Of a DNA stretch of 50,371 bases, positions 26,410-35,651 are shown piece after piece. Source of the stretch: Candidatus Obscuribacter sp. (GTDB lineage: Bacteria > Cyanobacteriota > Vampirovibrionia > Obscuribacterales > Obscuribacteraceae); contig JADYXQ010000049.1 in NCBI GenBank assembly GCA_021772135.1, positions 1 to 50,371 on the forward strand. Direction: 5' to 3'. Numbering within the stretch: the first letter of the stretch is position 1; the number at the start of each line of letters is the position of its first letter. Below the pieces are notes generated by a model that was given only the letters and a program-made list of their open reading frames with translations, did not search any database and had not been told where the DNA came from. The translations under genes and the position numbers were made by a program.

Positions 26410-29400
26410 TTATGCCGGTTTTGCCGAATAGTTTGCCACCATGGCGCCTAAAAGTTCGTCCAGTAAATCCAGTTGATCTTCTGGGTCATCACCTTGCGAT
26501 TTGACCAGAATGTATGGGCTCGAACCCTGACCACCGGCGATACCAGGCTTATAAGTGGTACGGCTGGCCAGATGCTTAGGCAGACGGTTTTGAATCGGAA
26601 TCCACTGTTGCAAGCGGAAAGGCACATAAAGCCTCAAGCCTTGCATGTCTGGTTTAATCGATTGTACATTGGCGGCGCTGGCTACCAGTCGCAGTTTTAC
26701 AACTTTAGTCAATTGCTCAGTTTCTTTAGGAATGGTGCCGAAACGATCGCGCCATTCATCAAGCAGCATACTGAGCTCACGATTTGATTTAACATCGGCC
26801 AATCGTTTGTATTCAATCAGTCTCTGTTCATTGTCTTCTATATAAGATTCAGGAATGAAGGCTGTGACGTTGATATCAACTGCAGTGTCAGCTTCTTGCA
26901 CTGGTGCTTCGCCTTTGAGCTCGGCAACTGATTCTTCTAAGATTTTGCAATAAAGCTCGAAGCCCACCGAAATCATGTGGCCGTGCTGTTCCGAGCCCAG
27001 AATATTTCCCACGCCTCTAATTTCCATATCGCGCAAGGCGATTTGATAACCAGAGCCCAGTGAAGTAAATTCGCGAATCGCCTTGAGTCTTCCTTGCGCT
27101 TGTTCCGACAATACTTTTGAAGGGGTGTAGAGACAATAGGCATAAGCTTGCACGTCAGAGCGGCCCACCCGGCCTCGTAACTGATACATTTGCGCCAGAC
27201 CCAATTTGTCGGCATCGTTAATGACGATGGTGTTGACGTTGGGAATGTCGAGACCTGATTCAATAATGGTGGTGCAGACGAGCACATCATATTCATGAGC
27301 GAAAAAGGCGAGCATGACGTTTTCCAGATCTCGCTCGTTCATCTGCCCGTGGCCGATAGCGATGCGAGCTTCAGGAACAAGCTGTTTCACTTCAAAAGCG
27401 ATTTGTTCGATATTTTCTACACGGTTATGGACAAAATAAATCTGTCCGCCCCGTTCCATTTCGTGCAAAATCGCTGTACGCACCAGGGGCAATTTGTATT
27501 CGCCCACAAATGTTTTAATCGGTGCGCGGTTAATCGGCGGAGTGTTGATTTGCGACATGTCGCGGGCGCCCGATAGTGCCATATACAGTGTACGAGGGAT
27601 AGGCGTGGCCGACATGGTCATGACGTCGACCATGACCCGCAACTGCTTGAGTTTTTCTTTGTGAGCGACGCCGAATCTTTGTTCTTCGTCTATAACCACA
27701 AGCCCCAGATCTTTAAAGGCAATGTCTTTTTGCAACATGCGGTGGGTGCCAATCACAACGTCGCATTCGCCGGTTCCAAGTCGTCTGGCTACTTCTCGTT
27801 GCTCTTTCGCTGTGCGGAAACGCGAGAGCAAACCGACTTTGATTGGATATGGCGCAAAGCGCTCTGCCATTGTGTTGTAGTGCTGCTGGGCGAGAATCGT
27901 AGTAGGCACAAGTACGGCTACTTGTTTGCCTGACATCACTGTTTTAAACACGCCTCGAATAGCTACTTCAGTTTTGCCGAAACCAACGTCGCCGCAAATT
28001 AAGCGATCCATTGGTTTGTTTGATTCCAGATCGCCTTTCATATCTTGAATAGCTTGCCACTGGTCAGGAGTTTCTTCGTAAGGAAATGCTTCTTCCATCT
28101 CGTACTGCCACGGTGTGTCGGGCGTGCACTGGAAACCTTCTTGCTTGGCGCGAATGGCATAAAGATTGACCAGATCTTCGGCCACTTGTTTGACCGATTT
28201 TTTGACGCGACGTTTGGTCGACTCCCACTCGGCACCACCTAATCTCGAGAGCCTGGGCGGGTTATCGCCGGCGCCGCGATAGCGTGAAAGTAAATTGATT
28301 TGATCAACCGGCACATAGAGTTTGTCTTCGCCGGCATATTGCACAGCCAAAAATTCTCTCTGTTGTGAGTCTACATTGATTCTGGTGACACCGATAAATT
28401 GACCGATGCCGTGCTTCATGTGCACCACATAATCGCTCACTTTAAGATCGGCTACAGAAGTGAAGCGTTCATAGTTTTTCTCGGCGACCGGCCGGCGATA
28501 AACTGTCGGTTTGCGTTTGACGCCAAACATTTCAGCGTCGGTAACTGATACCAGATTGACGTCATTTAGTTTGAAGCCGTGAGTAAAACCATGGCGGCAA
28601 ACCCAGACTACAGGCCCGCTATCGGAAGAGCTGTTCTTCAAGGCATCGGCGCCGGGCATTTTACCTGACAAAGCGTCATCTAGAGCAGAGATAGAAAGAT
28701 TTGGTTTTTTGATACTGCCGGGGCCCACCGGTCCGGCACCGGAATTCAAACCGGTTTTTGACGGATCGCCAGCGCCATTTTCTTCCACTGGAATAATATG
28801 GGTATCAAGGCTATCGTCGCTTTGAGATAGATAAGCGGCAGGGCAGTCCCACTCTTTCATGATACCGAGCAGTCGTTGCGGCTGTTCGGTTGAAATTAAA
28901 ACGTTCAGGCCTTCACGGCGCCAGGTCCGCACTTTTTCGGCCATGATTTCAATTTGATTGCCGAAGCGCTCTACTGGTTGGCACTCGAAATTCACCACAG
29001 ATGGTGAGCCCGCTTCTGTATCCATTGCCAGAGGCAAAGTCGATACATATATTCGCTGGTGCGGTTTTAATTGTTCCGTCACTTCGCGAGCGCTCAAATG
29101 CAATGGTCTCGGTAGCGGCAATAAGCGGCCGGTTTCAAGACCCTCTTTAAAGGCAGCGTCCAGTTTTTCTTGATAGGAAGACAAGGCGGCAAGCAATGTG
29201 TCCCATTCATCTAATACGATCAAGCTGTTAGCTGCAATGTAATCACAGATGGTGGCAAACTTGTTGTGCACATAAGGCGCATAATATTCAACCGATTCCG
29301 GATAGCGGCCTGCCGCCAGGGCTTCCAGATCGCTTTCCATCACTGTTCTTAAAGTTTCGGCCGATGACTCTGAAAGTTTAGAAGCCGCTTCTTCAGTCAC

Positions 29401-30162
29401 CGCCCGCAGTGTGTCCACAAGCACCAATCTGGCTTCTTCGCTCTTATCGGCGACAATCCACCAGCGGGGCACAATTAAACATGTCTCTAAAGATTCGATT
29501 GAACGTTGAGTGTCAATATTGAAGACACGCATAGACTCGATTTCGTCGCCAAATAGTTCGATTCTAAATGGTGAACCGCAAGAAGGATAGATATCGACGA
29601 TATCGCCTCTAACGCTGAACTCACCGCGCAAGGTCACCAGTGATTCACGCGAATACCCTAAATTAGCCAGTCTGCGTGCCACTTCTTGAGTATCAATAGT
29701 TTCGCCGACGTTTAAGCGCAGGCAATTTTGAGTTAACTCTTCCGGTGCTAAAACTCTTTGCGTCAGTGCACGAGCAGTAACAACACAAATAAATGGATCT
29801 TGCGGCCGTTCCTGACAGTGGCGTAAGACCTCCAACTGCGCGGCAATATTGTCTGGGCTCGACAATACTTGTTCGTAAGGCGAAACTTCAGAGCTGGGGT
29901 AAACGTAAATGGGATACTTACTTAGATTGGTAAGCTCCTGGTGATAACGAGCACCGGTGTGGTTGTCTTGCACCACGAGGAAAACGGACCGTTTTGTCTC
30001 GTGACTCAAAACCGACAGCACAAGCGACTTGGCCGAGTCGGTGAGGCCGGTGAGGTTGAGTTCGCCGGCACCGCCTTTCGCTGTTCGAGCGAGAAGACGC
30101 GCATATTGCGGGCTTGAGATAAAGAGCTGATGCAGTTTTGCTGCGAGGTTGCTGTTGCGCAT
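26410..30162 (-). CDS. mfd: transcription-repair coupling factor
   Basis: Mfd removes RNA polymerase stalled at lesions and recruits UvrA. The chain shows UvrB-like N-terminal modules (YPSSEVSPYEQVLSSPD, RGDIVDIYPSC), the RNAP-interaction region (SDYVVHMKHGIGQF, LYVPVDQINLLSRY), the RecG-like helicase with Walker A GDVGFGKTEVA and motif II VIDEEQRFG, QLRGRVGRSD (motif VI), and the C-terminal TRCF domain. The frame is open to a TTG at 30243, but I place the start at ATG 30162 because homology (RNSNLAAKLHQLF) begins there; neither has a clear ribosome site. It would be 1250 residues, about 100 above usual. A Gly/Pro/Ser-rich insert lies at residues about 455-515 between the UvrB-like region and the RNAP-binding domain. 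The divergent TPR gene shares the upstream region. Confidence 0.96.
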   Translation of the reverse strand: MRNSNLAAKLHQLFISSPQYARLLARTAKGGAGELNLTGLTDSAKSLVLSVLSHETKRSVFLVVQDNHTGARYHQELTNLSKYPIYVYPSSEVSPYEQVLSSPDNIAAQLEVLRHCQERPQDPFICVVTARALTQRVLAPEELTQNCLRLNVGETIDTQEVARRLANLGYSRESLVTLRGEFSVRGDIVDIYPSCGSPFRIELFGDEIESMRVFNIDTQRSIESLETCLIVPRWWIVADKSEEARLVLVDTLRAVTEEAASKLSESSAETLRTVMESDLEALAAGRYPESVEYYAPYVHNKFATICDYIAANSLIVLDEWDTLLAALSSYQEKLDAAFKEGLETGRLLPLPRPLHLSAREVTEQLKPHQRIYVSTLPLAMDTEAGSPSVVNFECQPVERFGNQIEIMAEKVRTWRREGLNVLISTEQPQRLLGIMKEWDCPAAYLSQSDDSLDTHIIPVEENGAGDPSKTGLNSGAGPVGPGSIKKPNLSISALDDALSGKMPGADALKNSSSDSGPVVWVCRHGFTHGFKLNDVNLVSVTDAEMFGVKRKPTVYRRPVAEKNYERFTSVADLKVSDYVVHMKHGIGQFIGVTRINVDSQQREFLAVQYAGEDKLYVPVDQINLLSRYRGAGDNPPRLSRLGGAEWESTKRRVKKSVKQVAEDLVNLYAIRAKQEGFQCTPDTPWQYEMEEAFPYEETPDQWQAIQDMKGDLESNKPMDRLICGDVGFGKTEVAIRGVFKTVMSGKQVAVLVPTTILAQQHYNTMAERFAPYPIKVGLLSRFRTAKEQREVARRLGTGECDVVIGTHRMLQKDIAFKDLGLVVIDEEQRFGVAHKEKLKQLRVMVDVMTMSATPIPRTLYMALSGARDMSQINTPPINRAPIKTFVGEYKLPLVRTAILHEMERGGQIYFVHNRVENIEQIAFEVKQLVPEARIAIGHGQMNERDLENVMLAFFAHEYDVLVCTTIIESGLDIPNVNTIVINDADKLGLAQMYQLRGRVGRSDVQAYAYCLYTPSKVLSEQAQGRLKAIREFTSLGSGYQIALRDMEIRGVGNILGSEQHGHMISVGFELYCKILEESVAELKGEAPVQEADTAVDINVTAFIPESYIEDNEQRLIEYKRLADVKSNRELSMLLDEWRDRFGTIPKETEQLTKVVKLRLVASAANVQSIKPDMQGLRLYVPFRLQQWIPIQNRLPKHLASRTTYKPGIAGGQGSSPYILVKSQGDDPEDQLDLLDELLGAMVANYSAKPA

Positions 30163-30287
30163 TTGTGGCGGGATCCCTATCACCAGGTGCCAAATCTTGC
30201 CGATTTGGGAAAGAGGCATTTTACCATTTTGCTCACACGACAAAGTACACGTGTAACGGCCTCTAAAGGGTTACATCTTGTATTATT

Positions 30288-30308
30288 GCTATAAATTGTA
30301 CGATGGAG
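30288..30308 (+). promoter_or_regulatory. extended -10 promoter and ribosome site of TPR gene
   Basis: TGC-TATAAA (hexamer 30290-30295) is an extended -10. Transcription would start near 30302, so an ATG at 30303 would be almost leaderless, while GGAG at 30305-30308 lies six bases before GTG 30315, which decides the start. Confidence 0.5.
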
Positions 30309-30314
30309 ACGCAA

Positions 30315-31736
30315 GTGCGAAAACGAGCAGGGCTGACTTTGTGCCTGGTCACGGCCATTAATCTCGCTTTTACTGCCGCCACTTTGCTTGCCCAAGCCGA
30401 GTCTGCTCGCTATCGACCCGATACTGAATCGCATATGGAGCAGGGCATCAAGTTTTTGCGTGCCAAACAGCTGGAGAAGGCCCGTAAAGAATTTGACATC
30501 GTAGTCAAGATGGAGCCTGGTCTGCCCGACGCTTACAATAATATCGGCCTTTCTTACGCTTACGAAAACAACGTCACCAAAGCGATTCAGTATTACCGCA
30601 AAGCTTTATCCATAGATCAGTTCTATGTGCCGTCTTTGAACAATCTGGGCCTGGTACTCTATTCCACCGGAAAGGCTGAAGAAGCACTCTATTACTGGCG
30701 TTTGTGCCTGAAGCTTTCCAGCGGCAATGAGCCCGATTTGCATTACTATGCCGCCAATGCCATGCGTGATGTCGGTCAGAAGAGCGAAGCCCGTGAGCAT
30801 TATTTGCTGGCAATTAAGATGAAGCCATCTCATGCAGCTGCTCACAGTGGTCTGGCCGCCCTCGATTTAGGCGAAGGGCGACTGGATGAGGCTTTCAGCG
30901 AAATAAATAAGGCCATATCACTCAAGCCCGATTCGGCCTTCAGCTACTATCACCTTGGTCTTATTGAAGAGCGTAGGCGCAATGTAGGTGCCGCGATCAA
31001 GGCTTTTGAGACTTCCCTCAAATATGAAAATGTACCTAAGTATGCCCAAGAAACTAGAAATCGCATCGCCAAGTTGAGCGGTCAGCCCACGGGCTCTGAT
31101 TCGAACCAAAACGGTCTACAGGGTGGCAGTTCGAACAACGAACTGGCTGCCCGCCAAAATTTGCTGCGCCAACATGCGCAGAGGGCCATGAAACAGAAGG
31201 CCTGGTCGGAAGCAGTCAAAGATTTAGAGACATTAATCAAAGGCGGAGGTGGCGAAGACCCCGTTCTTTTGAATAATCTTGGCCTTTGCCAGGCCAATCT
31301 CAATCAGCCTGCCAAAGCGGTGGAAAGTTATCGCAAGGCTTTGATGTTGAAGCGCGACGGTTTTCCTGAGGCTCAATTCAACTTGGGAATGGCCCTGCGC
31401 CGGTTGGGCGACAATGCTGGAGCTGAAGCCGCTTTCCGCAAAACTATTCTTGATTCCAGCCTTGTCAAAAAAACAAATCCGCTTGCTCAAAATATGTTGG
31501 GCATTATTTTGCGTGAACGTGGCGACTACAGTGGCGCCGACAAAGCTTTTCGTAAGGCGATCTTGCAATCGGGTGGAGATGTGCCGGTGGCGCACTATAA
31601 CCTTGGTGTTTTGCTGGAGCGCATAGAACGCAGTCGTGAAGCGGTTTCTGAATACAAGACCTATCTCAAGCTGGCGCCGAAGGGCAAGAATGCCGTGATG
31701 GCCAGACAGCGCTTGAAGCGCCTGACGGGAATGTAG
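30315..31736 (+). CDS. exported TPR repeat protein
   Basis: From GTG 30315 (GGAG 6 bases upstream) the protein is 473 residues; an in-frame ATG at 30303 has no ribosome site. It begins with an ideal signal peptide (MRKRAGLTLCLVTAINLAFTAATLLAQAES). Two TPR blocks follow: residues about 40-260 and 295-470, joined by a Ser/Gly/Asn-rich linker (GSDSNQNGLQGGSSNNE). Repeat units are typical, e.g. PDAYNNIGLSYAYENNVTKAIQYYRKAL and PVAHYNLGVLLERIERSREAVSEYKTYLKLAP. Probable periplasmic scaffold, partners unknown. It is divergent from mfd and precedes mnmA by 93 bases. Confidence 0.88.
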   Translation: MRKRAGLTLCLVTAINLAFTAATLLAQAESARYRPDTESHMEQGIKFLRAKQLEKARKEFDIVVKMEPGLPDAYNNIGLSYAYENNVTKAIQYYRKALSIDQFYVPSLNNLGLVLYSTGKAEEALYYWRLCLKLSSGNEPDLHYYAANAMRDVGQKSEAREHYLLAIKMKPSHAAAHSGLAALDLGEGRLDEAFSEINKAISLKPDSAFSYYHLGLIEERRRNVGAAIKAFETSLKYENVPKYAQETRNRIAKLSGQPTGSDSNQNGLQGGSSNNELAARQNLLRQHAQRAMKQKAWSEAVKDLETLIKGGGGEDPVLLNNLGLCQANLNQPAKAVESYRKALMLKRDGFPEAQFNLGMALRRLGDNAGAEAAFRKTILDSSLVKKTNPLAQNMLGIILRERGDYSGADKAFRKAILQSGGDVPVAHYNLGVLLERIERSREAVSEYKTYLKLAPKGKNAVMARQRLKRLTGM

Positions 31737-31829
31737 ACTGCGGCAATTGAGGTGAGGATCTCTTCATCTTTGCTGTACATATAGAAATGGTTGCCAACAG
31801 AGCTGCCATCCTTATAGTAAAATCAGAAA

Positions 31830-32978
31830 ATGACTGCTGTAGATACATCTGAAATGACCACGGCCGAAGCCGTAGAAGCCGTTTGCGCGGTTGCTTCTAA
31901 GCGCCCTGTTTCTGAGCCTGATGCCACCAAAACGCGGGTGGCGGTTTTAATGAGTGGTGGAGTGGATTCAAGTGCTACAGCCATGCTCATGATCAAAGCC
32001 GGCTATGAAGTTGTTGGCGTGACCGGATGGCTTATTAAGTCAGGCAGCCGCTGTTGTGACACCGGCATGGTTGATGCTGCGAGGGTTTGTGAGCAGCTTG
32101 GCATCGAGCATCACGCCGTCGATCTGCGCGAATTGTTCAAGAGCGAAATTATTGATCAATTCCATCAATCTTATGCCCGGGCGAAGACGCCCTTGCCATG
32201 CAGTGTTTGTAATACGTTGATCAAATGGGGCGCACTGCTGCGCTACAGTCAAAAAATTCTCAAAGCCAGATATATTGCCACCGGCCACTACGGCCGCGTG
32301 GTCGAAACTGAAGATGGCTTCAGGCTGGCACGCGCCAAAGATCCCAAAAAAGATCAGTCGTATGTGCTCTGGGGTTTGACCATGGAGCAATTGAAGTCGA
32401 CCTTATTGCCGCTGGGCGAATACGGCAAAGACGAAATTCGCGCCATTGCTGAAGGCGGCGGTTTAGTTACGGCCAACAAGCCTGACAGCCAGGATCTCTG
32501 CTTCATTCCGCGCGGCACAACCACTCAACAGTATCTCGGCAATTTCTTGCAAGTAGAGACGGGCCCAATCGTGCACACCGTCAATGGTGAAATGTTGGGT
32601 CAACATCAAGGCACCTTTAATTACACAATCGGACAACGCAAGGGCATTGGAATCGCTTATCACGAGCCGCTCTACGTCACTTCTATCGACCCTGATACAC
32701 GCACTGTCTATGTTGGGCCGCCTGAAGCTCTCCTGCGAAAAGAGTTAACAGCCTCGGCAGCCAACTGGTTGATGGAGACACCACCGGTAGAGTCATTCGA
32801 AGGCCTGGCAAAAATTCGCTATAACTCCAAAGCTGAACCGGCAACGATTTATCCTCTGCCGGACGCTCAAATTCGCGTAGTGTTCCATGAACCGCAACCG
32901 GCAATCACACCGGGGCAGGTGCTTGGTATATACGATTTGACTGATACCTATATGCTTGGTGGCGGCTGGATCGACTAA
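31830..32978 (+). CDS. mnmA: tRNA-specific 2-thiouridylase
   Basis: MnmA thiolates U34 of tRNA-Lys, -Glu and -Gln. The PP-loop VAVLMSGGVDSSATAML, the catalytic Cys127 in PCSVCNTLIKWG, ATGHYGRV, KDQSYVLWGL, the second catalytic Cys in SQDLCFIP, and FNYTIGQRKGIGIAYHEPLYV in the C-terminal barrel are all present. The 382 residues include a 35-residue Ala/Glu/Thr-rich head before the PP-loop that family members usually lack. No strong ribosome site precedes ATG 31830. A sulfur donor (IscS/Tus) is not encoded nearby. Function is secure. Confidence 0.96.
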   Translation: MTAVDTSEMTTAEAVEAVCAVASKRPVSEPDATKTRVAVLMSGGVDSSATAMLMIKAGYEVVGVTGWLIKSGSRCCDTGMVDAARVCEQLGIEHHAVDLRELFKSEIIDQFHQSYARAKTPLPCSVCNTLIKWGALLRYSQKILKARYIATGHYGRVVETEDGFRLARAKDPKKDQSYVLWGLTMEQLKSTLLPLGEYGKDEIRAIAEGGGLVTANKPDSQDLCFIPRGTTTQQYLGNFLQVETGPIVHTVNGEMLGQHQGTFNYTIGQRKGIGIAYHEPLYVTSIDPDTRTVYVGPPEALLRKELTASAANWLMETPPVESFEGLAKIRYNSKAEPATIYPLPDAQIRVVFHEPQPAITPGQVLGIYDLTDTYMLGGGWID

Positions 32979-33022
32979 AGCTTAAAAAGCAGCTGAATGG
33001 GCCGATCGGGGCAGTTTGGTGA

Positions 33023-33051
33023 TTGCGAAGCGGCTATTTATATTTTATAAT
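33023..33051 (+). promoter_or_regulatory. sigma-70-type promoter of the amidase gene
   Basis: TTGCGA (33023-33028), a 17-bp spacer and TATAAT (33046-33051, perfect -10) point to the amidase gene. Transcription should begin near 33058, leaving a leader of about 58 bases. Confidence 0.8.
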
Positions 33052-33115
33052 GAACGAACACGACGCTATGGGTGGTGCTCTTTCTTTTTTTTGTATCTAG
33101 TCGGGGGATCTTCTT

Positions 33116-34471
33116 TTGGCCGAAAGTTTTTATTCAGTTGGTGGTGGCACTTTTAAGAAGTATTGTCTCTCCTTCGCTATGATCCCGGTAATGCTGGCAT
33201 CATTCCTTCTTCCATTAGAAGCTGAAGCTCGCAAGCATTCGTCCAGCTCAGCTGTGAAAAGTTCTCACTCGAGCAAGAAAAGCTCCAGTACAAAATCGGC
33301 GAAAAGCCGCGGCTCAAGAAATGTGGTGGCACAAAAGTCATCAAGTCGGCGAGGAAAATCGCGTGTTGTCGCTTCTTCGCGTCAATCGCGTTCTCGTCGT
33401 GGGCATGTGGCTCATTCTGCAACTCGGTCCAGGCACCATGTGGTTGCGCACGCTGCTCCTAAGCCTCGTTACGCTTATCCAATCGGCATCTTTATGCGCA
33501 ATGCGCCAGCATTTGATACCAGCCCACTAGATGTGCAAAATGCCAATCACATCGCCTCGGCTTTCGAGAATGGCTCGGCTAATACCTATGCAGCTCGTGT
33601 ACTGGTACGTGCCGGTATAGTGAAATATCATCCACTTCATGGTGGCATCTTCTGGCGTCGCGAACCGGTTAAATACATCATTATGCATTCAACTGAGACC
33701 GGCATTCCTATTGGTGCTGCTCGCGTTATCGATAGCTGGAGTTCTATGGGCATGCGCCATCCGGGTGCTCAATATGTGGTGGAGAGAGACGGCACCATTT
33801 ATCAAGCTGTTGATCCAGATCTGGCGACTGTGCACATCAACATTTTCAAAACTTTGCCTGGTATTAATAACGACAATAGTATAGGCATCGAGATGTGCCA
33901 TACCGGTGCGCAAAATTATCCACAAGCGCAATTGCATGCAGTTACCCGTCTCGTTGGCTATTTGCAAAGTCGCTATAACGTTGGCGATGACAACATCATC
34001 ACGCACCGTTACGCACAACAAGGTGATCACACTGATCCCGTCAATTTTGACTGGTATGGATTTCTTGCCACCAAAAATAGTTTCCGCAATCAAGCCATTG
34101 CTTACCGCTCACGTAAAATCAAAGATGACTCCAAACACTGGAAGCGTGAAGTAGAAGTTCCGGTCAACACTTATATGAAGCCACACACGCAATTGAGCAA
34201 ACCAACCGGTCTGGCTCCAGGTCAGTCACCTGCTGTGGTGCCTGGCAGTGTGCCTGAGGCTGTTCCAGCAGCAGTTCCTTCGGTAATTCCCGGAATAGCG
34301 CCAAGACCAGGTACTGACGTTATCGAAGTGCCTGTGCCAGAACCAAGCCAGGCAGATCCCACCAGCGTTATTGATCGCAAGCCGGTTGCTCCGCCTGCCA
34401 AAACAGACAGACCGCCGGCCGGTGCACTTGGTGCTCCTGGTAGTGCGCCTTTGCCTGGTGAAGATATTTAG
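33116..34471 (+). CDS. secreted N-acetylmuramoyl-L-alanine amidase (Amidase_2 domain)
   Basis: Amidase_2 enzymes cleave the amide between muramic acid and L-Ala of peptidoglycan in the periplasm. I set the start at TTG 33116 because GGGGGA at 33103-33108 lies 7 bases ahead. A signal peptide follows (KKYCLSFAMIPVMLASFLLPLEAEA). Residues 45-120 are Ser/Lys/Arg-rich, a basic, probably disordered linker. The amidase domain (about 180-330) shows YIIMHSTE with His191, GAQYVVERDGTIYQAV, NDNSIGIEMCHTG, and ITHRY with His297 and Asp307 in DHTDPVNFDW, the three likely zinc ligands. The last 80 residues are Pro/Val/Ala-rich. It has its own promoter and is followed by the hydrolase gene by 8 bases. Confidence 0.92.
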   Translation: MAESFYSVGGGTFKKYCLSFAMIPVMLASFLLPLEAEARKHSSSSAVKSSHSSKKSSSTKSAKSRGSRNVVAQKSSSRRGKSRVVASSRQSRSRRGHVAHSATRSRHHVVAHAAPKPRYAYPIGIFMRNAPAFDTSPLDVQNANHIASAFENGSANTYAARVLVRAGIVKYHPLHGGIFWRREPVKYIIMHSTETGIPIGAARVIDSWSSMGMRHPGAQYVVERDGTIYQAVDPDLATVHINIFKTLPGINNDNSIGIEMCHTGAQNYPQAQLHAVTRLVGYLQSRYNVGDDNIITHRYAQQGDHTDPVNFDWYGFLATKNSFRNQAIAYRSRKIKDDSKHWKREVEVPVNTYMKPHTQLSKPTGLAPGQSPAVVPGSVPEAVPAAVPSVIPGIAPRPGTDVIEVPVPEPSQADPTSVIDRKPVAPPAKTDRPPAGALGAPGSAPLPGEDI

Positions 34472-34479
34472 TTGCCCTA

Positions 34480-35343
34480 ATGGTTAGCGCTAAAAAACGC
34501 TTTCAATATGAAGTGTTATTTGTAGTAGCCTTGTGGGCCATCTTGTCGCCGCTCGTAGCCATGCCGGTTTACGAGCGGCTTTTATTTTTTCCTGATAAGT
34601 CAGACCCGGTTAAGACTTTAGGATTATTCTGCAATGATCCGCGCTTGCTTTGTGATTCTTGCCAGCAAGTAACCATTGGGCCAACTGCAGGTGTGACACT
34701 TAGTGGATTGTACTTTAAATTGAACAAGGCACAGAAAGTTGTTTTAGTCAGCCACGGCAATGGTGGAAATATGGGCTACAGAGCCATTCTGGCATCTGCA
34801 CTTTTAAAATCGGGCTGTTCCGTGTTGCTATATGATTATGAAGGTTATGGCAATTCTCAAGGCCGTGCCACAGTTCCACATGCAGTGGATGATGCTTGCG
34901 CTGCTTTTGATTATCTAACCACCGTGCAAAATATTCGAGCCGGGCAAATCATTGCCTACGGCGAATCACTTGGTGCCGGCATCACCGCTGAACTTAGCCG
35001 CAAAAGACCTATATCCGCCATGGTTCTGCAGTCTACCTTCCCTTCTTTGACATGGGCCGCTCACGACCGATTATGGTTTACCTGGTTGTATCCGGCTCAG
35101 TGGTTTCCTGATTTAGACTGCATTGCCGCCGTGCGTTCTTCCACAATGCCACTGCTGGTAATTCACGGCACAAATGATGCCGTCTTTCCACTGCGCTATG
35201 CCGAAATTGTCTTCAAGCAAAGCAAGCTTGAAAAAGAGCGCTGGCGAAAATTAGCTATAATTCCCGGAATGACCCATAACCTTGAGAATAGCGGAAACCT
35301 TCAATACCAGACGGCTTTGCATGAGTTCTTAGAAGCATTATGA
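34480..35343 (+). CDS. alpha/beta hydrolase, membrane-anchored
   Basis: The 287-residue protein starts with a hydrophobic segment (about 10-30, VLFVVALWAILSPLVAMPVY). The serine hydrolase triad is complete: nucleophile in YGESLGAG, Asp in VIHGTNDAVFP, His in PGMTHN, plus the oxyanion motif SHGNGGNMGY. Members of this ABHD13-like family are esterases or depalmitoylase-like enzymes; substrate unknown. It closely resembles the truncated protein at 1-742. It begins 8 bases after the amidase stop and ends with ATGA overlap with the small membrane protein, so the three form one transcription unit. Confidence 0.88.
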   Translation: MVSAKKRFQYEVLFVVALWAILSPLVAMPVYERLLFFPDKSDPVKTLGLFCNDPRLLCDSCQQVTIGPTAGVTLSGLYFKLNKAQKVVLVSHGNGGNMGYRAILASALLKSGCSVLLYDYEGYGNSQGRATVPHAVDDACAAFDYLTTVQNIRAGQIIAYGESLGAGITAELSRKRPISAMVLQSTFPSLTWAAHDRLWFTWLYPAQWFPDLDCIAAVRSSTMPLLVIHGTNDAVFPLRYAEIVFKQSKLEKERWRKLAIIPGMTHNLENSGNLQYQTALHEFLEAL

Positions 35344-35651
35344 AAGACAATAGCGTTGGTTCTTTAATTGCCGAATTGGCCGCCATACGACTGGGTACTC
35401 TTGCCTTCAATTTAGGCGCGATCGCCTGGATCGCACTGAATGTGCAATTTGGTGTAAGTGGAGGAAGTTTTCAGCCCGGCTGCTATGTGACGCCCAATGT
35501 GATCAATTTGCTTGCCGGGCCGGTGCTTCTCTATAGCTGCTACCTGGCGATACTCGCCATCAAGCGCGGCAGTCTCATACCTGCTTTCATCACACTTACT
35601 TTCGTTTTTGCCATGGTGGCAACTTTGATTCGGCAACTTTTTTACTTCTGA
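35340..35651 (+). CDS. small membrane protein
   Basis: The 103-residue protein has three hydrophobic helices (about 16-38, 50-72 and 78-100): LAFNLGAIAWIALNVQFG, VINLLAGPVLLYSCYLAILAI, and FITLTFVFAMVATLIRQLF. It starts inside the stop codon of the hydrolase, so it is probably made with it, and its last 56 bases are antisense to the end of the hydrolase-like gene 35596-36696. I do not recognise the family. Confidence 0.7.
   Translation: MKDNSVGSLIAELAAIRLGTLAFNLGAIAWIALNVQFGVSGGSFQPGCYVTPNVINLLAGPVLLYSCYLAILAIKRGSLIPAFITLTFVFAMVATLIRQLFYF

Noticed and set aside
29975-30004. Palindrome-like stretch AAAACGG/CCGTTTT with ACGAG/CTCGT arms, resembling the terminator core
   Set aside because: It lies inside mfd coding sequence, the arms are unequal by one base and no T run follows; chance similarity is more likely.
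30246-30255. Perfect 10-bp palindrome TACACGTGTA between mfd and the TPR gene
   Set aside because: Too short and single-copy to call an operator with any confidence.
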